Source: a virus. Taken from it: 46,067 nucleotides of DNA. The stretch covers positions 1 to 46,067 of IMG/VR virus record IMGVR_UViG_3300018933_000008. One strand, written 5' to 3'. The notes below the pieces were generated by a model. It did no database searches and had not been told where the DNA came from. It saw only the letters and a program-made list of their open reading frames with translations. Position 1 is the stretch's first letter. Every line of letters begins with the position of its first letter. Position numbers and translations under genes: made by a program. Shown piece after piece: positions 24,654 through 31,548 of the stretch.

Positions 24654-25184
24654 ATGGCAATGGGCGGCGGGATCCCAGGGCGGGACAGAGGTGCAGTGCC
24701 CCACGAGATCCACAATGATCCCGCTAGCGGCGTCATTGAACTAAAGGGCGAGGCGCGCCACCTCTGGAAAGCAACGGAGGAACTTAAGGCAGCACTGCGC
24801 CACCAAGCCGAGGACTTCAATGCCCGTTTGCGGGCCCAAGGTGAAGAGTTCCGTAACACCTTGAACCTTCAGAACCAAGACCAGAGCAAGTTTCGGATCG
24901 AGGCATGGGACCGCATAAGGCACCTGGAGATCTGGCGCGCCGCGATCGGCGGTGGGTTCGCGTTGTTTACTGTGCTCCTAATTGTGGTGTGGCGGTTTGC
25001 CGGCTCGGCGGCCGAAGCCGAAGTGAAGGCGGTTGTTGCCAAGCAATCGGCCGAGGACAAGAAGGCCTACGAGTCACTGAGGGAAACGATCCAGACGCAA
25101 ATGATTCGACTCGAAGAGATGGAAAAGCTTCGCAAGGAAGCTACGGCAGCGCAGAGGGCAGACGGGGGGAAGGTGCGCCGATGA
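24654..25184 (+). CDS. Coiled-coil membrane protein of the lysis module
   Basis: 176 residues. A soluble coiled coil (about 30-85, ATEELKAALRHQAEDFNARL) is followed by one membrane segment (AAIGGGFALFTVLLIVVWRFAG, about 97-118) and a second charged coiled coil. ATG 24654 comes right after the holin stop. It might be a holin partner, an antiholin or a membrane anchor. I cannot assign a family. The end overlaps the next gene by ATGA. Confidence 0.6.
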   Translation: MAMGGGIPGRDRGAVPHEIHNDPASGVIELKGEARHLWKATEELKAALRHQAEDFNARLRAQGEEFRNTLNLQNQDQSKFRIEAWDRIRHLEIWRAAIGGGFALFTVLLIVVWRFAGSAAEAEVKAVVAKQSAEDKKAYESLRETIQTQMIRLEEMEKLRKEATAAQRADGGKVRR

Positions 25185-25414
25185 CGCGTGACCAAGACAA
25201 AATCGATACGGTCGAGATCGATCCTATCAAGTCATCAGTGCATGATGCTGCGGACAAGCTGCGATCACTGGCTCATAGGCTGGATGATGCTGTGGCCGGA
25301 CCCAGCAGCGAGGAGGAGATCCGCAGAATGTGCCTGCTGATCAGGCGGTCTGGGAAGGAGCTGCGCGAGCTCGCGAGGTCAATTGAGAGACACATTGGAG
25401 GCGGCGATGGATGA
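25181..25414 (+). CDS. Hypothetical 77-residue helical protein
   Basis: Charged, all-helical protein (VHDAADKLRSLAHRLDDAVA, EEEIRRMCLLIRRSGKELRE) with no membrane segment. ATG overlaps the previous stop, and its end overlaps the following gene by 8 bp. It sits in the lysis cluster, but its function is not recognisable. Confidence 0.6.
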   Translation: MTRDQDKIDTVEIDPIKSSVHDAADKLRSLAHRLDDAVAGPSSEEEIRRMCLLIRRSGKELRELARSIERHIGGGDG

Positions 25415-25676
25415 CGAATGCACCGGCGAGCGGCCGCCTAGGAGCGTGGACGGAACGCATCCGGATAACCGCTGGTTGCTTTTGCGGCTCGCCAATTTCC
25501 TAGTGGAGGCACGGGAGCACAGCACGCGCTTGCGCATGCACTATCGCAATCTACGCGACTTGCCGCATGCGGCGGCTGGGCACTTCGGCGAGCTCCTTCT
25601 GGAGGAACAGAAGCGCCACCTTGCCCGCATTGGGGAACAACTGGAAGAGCTGCGCGAGAACGTGAGGAACGGATGA
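25407..25676 (+). CDS. Hypothetical 89-residue protein
   Basis: ATG 25407 is preceded by GGAGGCGGCG, a clear ribosome site. The body is helical and rich in Glu, Arg, Leu and His (LLLRLANFLVEAREHSTRLR, LLLEEQKRHLARIGEQLEEL). It has no signal peptide or membrane span. It precedes the endolysin with an ATGA overlap. Unknown function. Confidence 0.6.
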   Translation: MDDECTGERPPRSVDGTHPDNRWLLLRLANFLVEAREHSTRLRMHYRNLRDLPHAAAGHFGELLLEEQKRHLARIGEQLEELRENVRNG

Positions 25677-26194
25677 TCCGACCCGTTGACATCGCATTAA
25701 AGTACGAGGGGATTCGCGAAGTGGGGGGAGCCAACCGCGGCCCCGAAGTTGAGCGCTTCCTCAGGACCGTCAAGAAGCCTCCGGGCCTTGCGTGGTGCGC
25801 AGCATTTGTTTGCACATGCGTACTGGAGGCGTACCAGCGAAACTATAACGACGCCGGCAACGTTGGCCCGATCCCAGAGAAGACTTTGCCCATACCGCTC
25901 ACCGCCGGGGTGATGGCGCTGTGGGCACTTGCTCCTGTCAATCGCAGGACGGGGCCTCGGCCTGGCGCGATTTTCATCATCGACAAAGGCCTAGGAAGCT
26001 CTGGGGCGCGCATCGGACATACCGGATTCGTCGTGTCCGTGGAAGGGCAGCACATTCTCACAATTGAGGGCAACACCTCGATGGCAGGGTCTCGGGACGG
26101 AGACGGAGTTTATCGCGGCAAGCGCAGGCTCGGAACCATCCTAGGATTTCTCGATGTGTCGCCAATGGAGAAGGGTTCCATTGCCAACTCATAG
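25673..26194 (+). CDS. Endolysin, CHAP/NlpC-P60-like cysteine peptidase
   Basis: 173 residues. Cys42 in GLAWCAAFVCTCV, His116 in RIGHTGFVVSVEG and Glu/Asn in TIEGNTS (132-134) form the order Cys, His, polar residue of CHAP-type amidase/endopeptidases that cut peptidoglycan. No signal peptide is visible, so release through a holin is expected. Basic residues (RGKRRLG) lie near the C-terminus. It is followed by a spanin-like gene, completing a lysis cassette. Confidence 0.82.
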   Translation: MIRPVDIALKYEGIREVGGANRGPEVERFLRTVKKPPGLAWCAAFVCTCVLEAYQRNYNDAGNVGPIPEKTLPIPLTAGVMALWALAPVNRRTGPRPGAIFIIDKGLGSSGARIGHTGFVVSVEGQHILTIEGNTSMAGSRDGDGVYRGKRRLGTILGFLDVSPMEKGSIANS

Positions 26195-26801
26195 GCCTTG
26201 GCTCATTGCGTGCGTTGCGTGTCTTGCCCTCGGCGGCTGGCTGGGTTGGCGCGTGCGAGGCGAGCCGCCCAAGCCGAACGTGGTGAAGGTGCACAAAGAA
26301 AATGACGAGTCGCGAGACAAAACGAGCGCCTCGGCAAGCTCAGCTGTGGAGGTGAGTTCGGTGCAAGTAACGCCGCCCACCTCAGTTAAACGCAAGCGAA
26401 CGCTTTACCATCCCCCGGTTGTTTCGTGTGCGCCCGCGGATAAGCCGTGCGTCTGTCCCGGCCCCGGCCCCATTGCCGAAGTGGACGAAACGGACACTGC
26501 AACCGGGCAAGGCGTGCTTGCCACGAACGCCAAGAGCGCCAGCGCATCTGAGCAACAGGCCGACAACCACCGGCGCACCGAAAACGAGGGCGTGCAACAT
26601 GACACCTACGCGGAGTGGCCGCGGCTTACGCTCAGCCTCGGCGCTGCTGTGAGCCCTCTCGCCGACGAGAAACGCCCTGCCCCTGCGCTAGGGGCAACGC
26701 TTAGGATTTTCGAAAACTACAACGTGCAAGCTGTGGCCGAGTCTCAGCTGGATTTCGAAGAACTTCGGATCGTGGCCCTGTTCGGCCTCCCGATCTGGTG
26801 A
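26181..26801 (+). CDS. Membrane-anchored periplasmic protein, spanin-like
   Basis: 206 residues from TTG 26181, chosen because GGAGAAGG lies 6 nt before it. GTG 26154 is a weaker in-frame alternative. One N-terminal membrane segment (WLIACVACLALGGWLGW) is followed by a periplasmic part with a Pro/Cys-rich stretch (SCAPADKPCVCPGPGP) and a beta-like C-terminal domain. Position directly after the endolysin suggests outer-membrane disruption. The usual nested Rz1 lipoprotein is not evident, so this is tentative. Confidence 0.55.
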   Translation: MPTHRPWLIACVACLALGGWLGWRVRGEPPKPNVVKVHKENDESRDKTSASASSAVEVSSVQVTPPTSVKRKRTLYHPPVVSCAPADKPCVCPGPGPIAEVDETDTATGQGVLATNAKSASASEQQADNHRRTENEGVQHDTYAEWPRLTLSLGAAVSPLADEKRPAPALGATLRIFENYNVQAVAESQLDFEELRIVALFGLPIW

Positions 26802-26824
26802 CCCACAAACAAAGGAGAAACGAC

Positions 26825-27046
26825 ATGTCAAAACTGGTAAGCGTAGACGGTGGAACAACTCTGCAAACGGGTGAAGACATCGAAGAAGAGATCCTCGAGG
26901 AGCACTATCAAGCGTTGAGAGCGGCGATGGATCCGGACATCCGGGACCAGGTCGCTGGCAGGTCCAGGGAGAACGATCCGGAGGAGCGCCGCATGTTCCT
27001 GCGCCTCTATCTCGAGCGCGCCCAATCCGATCTCGTGGTGGGTTAA
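26825..27046 (+). CDS. Hypothetical 73-residue acidic protein
   Basis: It has the strongest ribosome site in this area (AAAGGAGAAACGAC before ATG 26825), so it may be well expressed. Acidic and helical: GEDIEEEILEEHYQALRAAM, then a Glu/Arg-rich end. No membrane segment or cysteine. Family not recognised. Confidence 0.6.
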   Translation: MSKLVSVDGGTTLQTGEDIEEEILEEHYQALRAAMDPDIRDQVAGRSRENDPEERRMFLRLYLERAQSDLVVG

Positions 27047-27084
27047 AGCCTCGGCTCACGCCGGGCACGGCGCAGGGGCCATGC

Positions 27085-27402
27085 ATGATCAAGATCGGCG
27101 GGGTTCCTGCGAAGCGTCTGGCCGAGCTGCGCGGGCGGCTGGTGGATGCGGGTGTGGCCTTTCAATGCCCGTGCGGTTGCGGGATCCCTTGCTATCTACC
27201 TTTCGTTAATCCGATCACGTCTGAGGACGAGCGCCCGCGAAAGTTTGAGAGGCACCGCGCTGAGTGGTCGTTGATGTGGCAGCGCTCGGGGTGCACGCTT
27301 GACGCCTTGACTCTATGGCCTGGAGTCTTTCGCCGGTCGTCCTGCGGGTGGCATGGCTACATAACCAATGGCGAGGCGCGAACGGTTTTAAGCTGGGGAT
27401 AA
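27085..27402 (+). CDS. DUF6527-like zinc-binding protein
   Basis: 105 residues with FQCPCGCGIP at 27-36 and a second half with a Cys near position 75 and SCGWHGYITNGEARTVLSWG at the end. The CPCGCG start and the closing C-x-W-H-x-x-I-x-x-G pattern resemble DUF6527, small metal-binding proteins seen in phages and also beside ThiF/ubiquitin-like gene sets. No such partner is visible here. Function unknown. Confidence 0.6.
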   Translation: MIKIGGVPAKRLAELRGRLVDAGVAFQCPCGCGIPCYLPFVNPITSEDERPRKFERHRAEWSLMWQRSGCTLDALTLWPGVFRRSSCGWHGYITNGEARTVLSWG

Positions 27403-27403
27403 A

Positions 27404-27940
27404 ATGCGGCGGGTGATCGGGTTTGATCAAGCAACGGAGGCCTTCGGATTCGGGGTGATCGACGTGGTGAGCGGCGCCCCCGTATACGTTGCCTGCGGCG
27501 TCCTGCACGCGCCGGGCGGGTGGCCACGCTTTCGGCGCCTGCAGGAGATCCATGCAGACATCAAGGCCACACTTGCAGAGTACGCGGTCGCCGACACTGA
27601 CGTGGTGCTGGAGGGTGGCGTGGATCGATACGCCAGCGCTGCGCTTGCGGGCGGCGAAGCCCGAGGGATAGCGATGGGGCCTTTGTTCGATGCGGGCGTG
27701 ACGTGGGAACGCATCCATGAGATTGCTCCAACGCAGATGAAGCTGGCGATTGCCGGCCATGGGCGCGCGCCGAAGGCCTCTGTGGCAGCCGCAGTGAAGC
27801 TCTCCCTCGGCATGCGCCAGCGCCCCGAGCTTGACGCAGCGGACGCGTTAGGGCTTGCGCTGGCGTTCGCGCGTGGTGTTCGCGGGACCAAGTCGAAAAT
27901 GCGGCGCCCTCCGCGAGCCGTGATAGCGTCAGGATCGTGA
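27404..27940 (+). CDS. RuvC-like Holliday-junction resolvase
   Basis: 178 residues with an RNase H fold pattern: Asp8 in VIGFDQATEAFGF, Glu70 in TDVVLEGGVDRY, and Asp144/Asp147 in ELDAADALGLALA. These are the four metal ligands of RuvC. The phage protein would resolve branched replication or recombination DNA before packaging. It is followed by a GTGA-coupled HTH gene and then by the recombination operon. Confidence 0.85.
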   Translation: MRRVIGFDQATEAFGFGVIDVVSGAPVYVACGVLHAPGGWPRFRRLQEIHADIKATLAEYAVADTDVVLEGGVDRYASAALAGGEARGIAMGPLFDAGVTWERIHEIAPTQMKLAIAGHGRAPKASVAAAVKLSLGMRQRPELDAADALGLALAFARGVRGTKSKMRRPPRAVIASGS

Positions 27941-28398
27941 CTCAGGAGGAAATCGCAGCTCAGATTGAGGCGGAGGCCGAAGGGCTTGAGTCGAGCAGCG
28001 ATCCCGTTGCACGGGCGGCAGCGAAACGACTGCGCGTATACGCCACTGCCATTCGGCGGTTGCCTGACGGGACGTTGCGCGGTACGATTGTCCCCGACAT
28101 GCTAACCCCAGCGCAGATGAGCGCCGTCAAGAGTTCCGCGGAATTGCGTAAAGGGAGCCTCCACCCTCTTCAGGCATGGTTGTATTCGCGGGATGAAGAG
28201 TCACCCGGCCCCCGCACCCTAGAGGCCTTGGCTGGGGCTCTGAGGCTAAACGAAAGTCGCACAAGGAGCTGGTGCCGCAACAGGGATGCTCGACGGATCC
28301 CAGAGCACGTGGCGAAGCTGATCGAGCGTCGTTGGGGCTTTAAGGCTATCCCGGAGAATTACCCAAACGGTATCAAGTCCGCGAAAACCCGGGCTTAA
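27937..28398 (+). CDS. Putative HTH regulator (YdaS/Cro-like C-terminus)
   Basis: 153 residues, GTG start overlapping the RuvC stop. The C-terminal half contains PRTLEALAGALRLNESRTRS, WCRNRDARRIPEHVAKLIER and RWGF, which reads like the YdaS/Cro class of phage HTH proteins. The N-terminal half is helical and acidic. It lies just before the early promoter and its CGCGGTAC repeats, so it is a candidate for the protein that controls it. Its own family is not certain. Confidence 0.55.
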   Translation: MTQEEIAAQIEAEAEGLESSSDPVARAAAKRLRVYATAIRRLPDGTLRGTIVPDMLTPAQMSAVKSSAELRKGSLHPLQAWLYSRDEESPGPRTLEALAGALRLNESRTRSWCRNRDARRIPEHVAKLIERRWGFKAIPENYPNGIKSAKTRA

Positions 28399-28403
28399 AA
28401 GCG

Positions 28404-28450
28404 CGCGGTACGTTTTCGGTTGCCGCGCGGGACGGTTCGCGGTACATTTT
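28404..28450. promoter_or_regulatory. CGCGGTAC direct repeats, putative operator pair
   Basis: CGCGGTACGTTTT (28404-28416) and CGCGGTACATTTT (28438-28450) differ at one base in 13, with starts 34 bp apart. A shorter match, CGCGGTACG, lies upstream at 28078, and the first 11 bases recur at 3773. The second copy overlaps the -10 box of the early promoter, so a bound protein would block it. Between the two, CGCGCGG and CCGCGCG also form an inverted repeat. Confidence 0.5.
28420..28448 (+). promoter_or_regulatory. Early promoter, apparently leaderless
   Basis: TTGCCG (28420-28425) and TACATT (28443-28448) with a 17-bp spacer form a good sigma-70 type promoter. The expected start, 6-7 nt after the -10 box, is the ATG at 28455 itself, and no Shine-Dalgarno sequence precedes it. 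It would drive 28455 to 30847 and end at the terminator at 31097. Confidence 0.6.
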
Positions 28451-28454
28451 AGGC

Positions 28455-28715
28455 ATGAAGTCCGCCGCTGTTGTCTCTCGCGTTTTTACCCTCTGCTCCG
28501 TTTGTGAAACCCGTTACAGCGACGGCCCCATCTGCGGTCAGTGCTGCAGCTCTTACCCGGCCGACACAACGCAAACCGAGCTCGTTGCTGTCAGCTCCAT
28601 CGACCTCCTTATGGAGTCCGACTCGGTGAGAGCGGAAGCGATGGGCTACGAGTCGCCACCTAGCTACAGCTGCGATCGTGAACGCCTCACCGTCGAGATC
28701 TCAGCGGTCCCATAA
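28455..28715 (+). CDS. Small Cys-rich (zinc-ribbon-like) early protein
   Basis: 86 residues. FTLCSVCETRYSDGPICGQC holds two C-x-x-C pairs about 13 residues apart, a zinc-ribbon pattern. The rest is Ser/Glu-rich without motif. First gene of the early operon, with its ATG at the predicted transcription start. It may be a DNA- or protein-binding early factor. Not recognised. Confidence 0.6.
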   Translation: MKSAAVVSRVFTLCSVCETRYSDGPICGQCCSSYPADTTQTELVAVSSIDLLMESDSVRAEAMGYESPPSYSCDRERLTVEISAVP

Positions 28716-28750
28716 CCACCCCCAAACACCCCCAAACCAAAGGAAACGCA

Positions 28751-28930
28751 ATGAGAATGATTATGACAATTCCATTCCTGAAGCCAGCCCAGGAGCCGAA
28801 GCGCCACCGGTTTGATCTCACTCCGGTGGTCAAGAAATCACTGCCACCTTCGCAGCGAACGTATGGCGCATCCACCGGAGCTTATCCGGAGGGGCTGCCA
28901 GCGGTCGGCTCGCAGGTGAAGCCAACCTGA
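28751..28930 (+). CDS. Hypothetical 59-residue protein
   Basis: Short gene with a clear ribosome site (AAAGGAAACGCA before ATG). The protein is MRMIMTIPFLKPAQEPKRHR, then FDLTPVVKKSLPPSQRTYGA and a Gly/Pro tail. It is basic and probably unstructured. Codon use agrees with its neighbours. Two CACCCCCAAA units lie just upstream (28717-28736). Function unknown. Confidence 0.55.
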   Translation: MRMIMTIPFLKPAQEPKRHRFDLTPVVKKSLPPSQRTYGASTGAYPEGLPAVGSQVKPT

Positions 28931-28941
28931 AGGAGAGCCCC

Positions 28942-29883
28942 ATGTCTGAATCCACTGGTGACGCTGAGCTGCTGCCTCTAGATGAGGTGCAGCTCGCGTC
29001 GCCTCCTCCCAAGATCGTGCTCAGCCCGGGCGTCTATACCGACGTCCCCGCAAGCCTCTACCATTACGACCCTTGCGGCGGGGCGCCCGTCCTGAGCGCA
29101 TCCATTGCGAAGATTCTCGTGACCGAGTGCCCGCTTTCGGCGTGGGCTGCGCACCCGCTCTTAGGCGGTGGGCTTCATGCAGTTTCGGAGGCCATGGAGC
29201 GAGGTACGATTCTGGACACGTTGCTGGCGGGCGGTGAGGCCGCCTTTGCCGATCTCCCTTACGCCGAGTTCAGGACTAACGAGGCGAAGGCCGCGCGCGA
29301 CGGGGCGATAGCCGAAGGTCAGATCCCGATGCGCAAAGGGCAGCTAGATGAATGGCGAGAAAAGGCAAACACCATCCGCGGGCGCTTCGCTGCTCGTGGT
29401 GTCGTGCTGTCGGAGTACGAAACTCAAGTCACACTCGTGTGGTATGAGACGGCGACGGACGGCACGCCGGTGTTGTGCAAGGGCCGGCTCGATTATCTGC
29501 GCGGCGCCGACATTGCGGATCTCAAGACCTCCGAAGATCTCTCAGACCGCGCCCTGGCAAATACGATCCTGAAGTTCGGCTACCACATCCAGCGGGCCGC
29601 ATACCTTTCGGCGCTGGGCAAGCTCATGCCGGACATGGCCGGCCGCCACGGTTTTCATTTTCTGTTCGCCGAGCCAACCCCGGCGCACGCCACTCGCTGC
29701 GTCTCGCTTGATGGGATGCTTTGCCAGCTGGGCCGCGTGGAATGGCAGCGTGCGATTGATCTATGGGCGCAGTGCCTGCGGACGGGCCAATGGCCTGATT
29801 ACAACGACACTGAGATCGTGGCGCCGCCTTGGGTGGGAGATCGCATTCTTGCAGCGGGAGGCTCAAGTGCTCTCCCCTTCTAA
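28942..29883 (+). CDS. PD-(D/E)XK exonuclease, DUF3799/RecE-like
   Basis: 313 residues. LSASIAKILVTECPLSAWAA, ERGTILDTLLAGG, Glu158/160 in LSEYETQV, Asp184 in KGRLDYLRG, Asp193-Leu-Lys195 in IADLKTSED and YHIQRAAYLSAL form the core of the Cas4/RecE-type nuclease family common in phage recombination operons. It would resect double-strand ends to give single strands for annealing. AGGAGAG precedes the ATG. The next gene, a RecA-like ATPase, overlaps by 17 bp. Confidence 0.82.
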   Translation: MSESTGDAELLPLDEVQLASPPPKIVLSPGVYTDVPASLYHYDPCGGAPVLSASIAKILVTECPLSAWAAHPLLGGGLHAVSEAMERGTILDTLLAGGEAAFADLPYAEFRTNEAKAARDGAIAEGQIPMRKGQLDEWREKANTIRGRFAARGVVLSEYETQVTLVWYETATDGTPVLCKGRLDYLRGADIADLKTSEDLSDRALANTILKFGYHIQRAAYLSALGKLMPDMAGRHGFHFLFAEPTPAHATRCVSLDGMLCQLGRVEWQRAIDLWAQCLRTGQWPDYNDTEIVAPPWVGDRILAAGGSSALPF

Positions 29884-30847
29884 TCGCAAGTTCGAGTCAC
29901 GTCCTGCGGTGCGCGCGTCGGTCCCGCTGTTCGTGTGGTTGTTCGGCCCGAGCGGAAGCGGGAAGACTTTCTCAGCCTTGCGGCTCGCCACGGGCATGCA
30001 GCGGGTCGCTGGTGGCGATATTTATTTCATCGACTCGGAGGCTAATCGCGCTCTTCACTACGCCGACAGATTCAAGTTTCATCACGTGCCATTCGAGGCG
30101 CCTTTTGGTCCGCTTGATTACATGGATGCTATTCGATACTGCATCCACAAGGGAGCCAAGACGATCGTTACTGACTCCTTCTCTCACATGCACGAAGGGC
30201 CAGGCGGGACGCTTGAGTCACACGCGCAGGAGCTAGATCGGATAGCCGGTGATGACTGGGGGAAGCGCAATCGGAGCACGATGCTCGCCTGGCAGCGGCC
30301 GAAGTCTGAGCTTCGCAAGTTCCTCAACGACCTGACACAAAAGCAGATCAATCTCGTTGGGTGCTTCCGTGCCAAAGAGAAGGTCAAGCTGATCAAGGGC
30401 AAGGATCCAGAGCCGCTGGGTCTGATGCCTATTGCCGGCGATGAGATGATCTACGAAGGCACCGTGTCTTGCCTGCTTCACCCAGGAGCGGGAGGCGTTC
30501 CATCGTGGCACCCGGACGAGCTTGGAGAGAAGGCGATCATCAAGCTTCCAGAGCAGTTCAGATCGCTGTTCAGCGAACGCAAGCCACTTGACGAAGACAT
30601 TGGCGAAGCCTTGGCCAGGTGGGCATCCGGAGAAGCGATGAAGCCGGCTGCGGTTGATCGGGCGCAGGCGCTGGTGGAGTTGTCACAGGCCCTGGAAGCG
30701 AGGGGCTTTAGTGATCCAAGTTCGCGCCTTGAATGGGTAAGCGGCCAGCTTCGGCGCCCGGTGAACGCCCCCAAGGAGATCAAGCCAGCGGAGCTGCCAG
30801 GTTTGGTGCAAGCCGCGAAGAAGATCGGCGAGGGGGTGATCGCCTAA
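29867..30847 (+). CDS. Sak4-like RecA-fold ATPase (recombinase)
   Basis: 326 residues. GTG 29867 is chosen because GGGAGG lies 6 nt before it. Longer in-frame starts would run deep into the nuclease gene. Walker A GPSGSGKT at 27-34, DIYFIDSEAN at 51-60, Walker B-like TIVTDSFSHM with Asp103, and a sensor-like NLVGCFRAKEK. This is the phage Sak4/AAA_24 type, which promotes single-strand annealing, often with an SSB. None is visible here. Paired with the exonuclease as a recombination system. Confidence 0.8.
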   Translation: MLSPSNRKFESRPAVRASVPLFVWLFGPSGSGKTFSALRLATGMQRVAGGDIYFIDSEANRALHYADRFKFHHVPFEAPFGPLDYMDAIRYCIHKGAKTIVTDSFSHMHEGPGGTLESHAQELDRIAGDDWGKRNRSTMLAWQRPKSELRKFLNDLTQKQINLVGCFRAKEKVKLIKGKDPEPLGLMPIAGDEMIYEGTVSCLLHPGAGGVPSWHPDELGEKAIIKLPEQFRSLFSERKPLDEDIGEALARWASGEAMKPAAVDRAQALVELSQALEARGFSDPSSRLEWVSGQLRRPVNAPKEIKPAELPGLVQAAKKIGEGVIA

Positions 30848-30858
30848 ACACCTCCAGA

Positions 30859-31083
30859 TCAGGTCGCCCGCTTCGGACGGCGAGGCGGCCCCCCGCCATC
30901 TACCCGGCGCATGTTCCACAAACCCACGGCTCCTTGAGGCGTAAGGCTCACGGGGCCGCTGGCTTTACAGGAACGGCACGCGATCCGGTAGATGCGTCCG
31001 CTTCGGTCAACCCTCATCGACTGCCGGCAATCGCCGCAGTGAGGACATGACTCCAGCGTTCCTAGCTCGTCCCTGTCGAACAT
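30859..31083 (-). CDS. Restriction alleviation protein, Lar-like
   Basis: 74 residues on the minus strand. Cys13/Cys16 (SCPHCGDC) and Cys36/Cys39 (ACRSCKASGP) make a zinc ribbon, and GAVGLWNMRR matches the closing WN-x-R of the Lar family, which protects incoming DNA from type I restriction or enhances modification. ATG 31083 has GGAAGGGGAA before it. The C-terminus is basic (PPRRPKRAT). It converges with the Sak4 gene 11 nt away, and its leader contains the hairpin that ends rightward early transcription. Confidence 0.7.
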   Translation of the reverse strand: MFDRDELGTLESCPHCGDCRQSMRVDRSGRIYRIACRSCKASGPVSLTPQGAVGLWNMRRVDGGGPPRRPKRAT

Positions 31084-31096
31084 CGGTTCCCCTTCC

Positions 31097-31121
31097 GGCG
31101 CTTGTTTAGCGCCTTTCTTTT
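31097..31121 (+). terminator. Rho-independent terminator of the early operon
   Basis: GGCGCT (31097-31102), loop TGTTT, AGCGCC (31108-31113) then TTTCTTTT. A perfect 6-bp GC-rich stem followed by a T-rich tail on the + strand, 250 bp after the Sak4 gene. On the minus strand the same hairpin sits just before the ribosome site of the Lar-like gene. Confidence 0.7.
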
Positions 31122-31548
31122 CGCCCGAACAATGTAGGGAAATGAATGACAACTCATGACTACCAGCTGACCCGCAGAGGCCAAAGCGCTGATCAAATTC
31201 GATCAGATCAAAATCGATCATCCACGTCGCCCTGTCGAGACTTCGCAAAGCAAACAACGGGGTTGGCGCCGGTGCAAGGATCGGACTCGACACAAATCCG
31301 AAGCACATCGGAAATCATCGGCCGCGCCTCTGTTTTATCAATAGATTACCGGCTCCCATGCCAGTCCGCATCGTCCGCGCGGCGCGTTACGCTCCTGCTG
31401 CGCGCCAACATTTTGGAGGTGAAAGTCAGGTTATTGACAGACCAACCTTGGCCAAACGCCAAAGTTAGTTTACGGTGGGCTGGCCAATGCCCCAAACCCA
31501 CAAGAAGTGCCCGGCGGTGCGGCCGTGGATAGACCGACAGGAGACGAG
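31122..31548. other. Gene-free region before integrase
   Basis: 427 bp with no convincing gene. It holds a tandem 15-bp near-palindrome at 31191-31220 and a TTGACA at 31434-31439 with no good -10 box. It is the likeliest place for integrase arm sites, operators or attP, since phage attP usually adjoins int. I could not identify a tRNA-like core. Confidence 0.4.
31191..31220. repeat. Tandem 15-bp near-palindromic repeats
   Basis: GATCAAATTCGATCA (31191-31205) is followed without gap by GATCAAAATCGATCA (31206-31220), 14 of 15 bases equal. The first, with the preceding T, is a 16-bp palindrome but for one mismatched base pair. It contains four GATC-type half sites at regular spacing. It resembles a cooperative operator or recombinase arm-site array. 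Confidence 0.55.

Noticed and set aside
28717-28736. CACCCCCAAA repeats as a G-quadruplex regulator
   Set aside because: Only two C-runs of five are present, fewer than the four runs needed for an intramolecular quadruplex.
31255-31310. Possible tRNA 3-prime end as attP core
   Set aside because: The minus strand has a segment like a T-arm (TCGAGTCC), but the stem does not pair well and no matching acceptor arm is visible.
31434-31439. TTGACA before integrase as a fourth copy of the element
   Set aside because: Only the first seven bases match the repeat and no GTG or ATG start lies 36 nt downstream.
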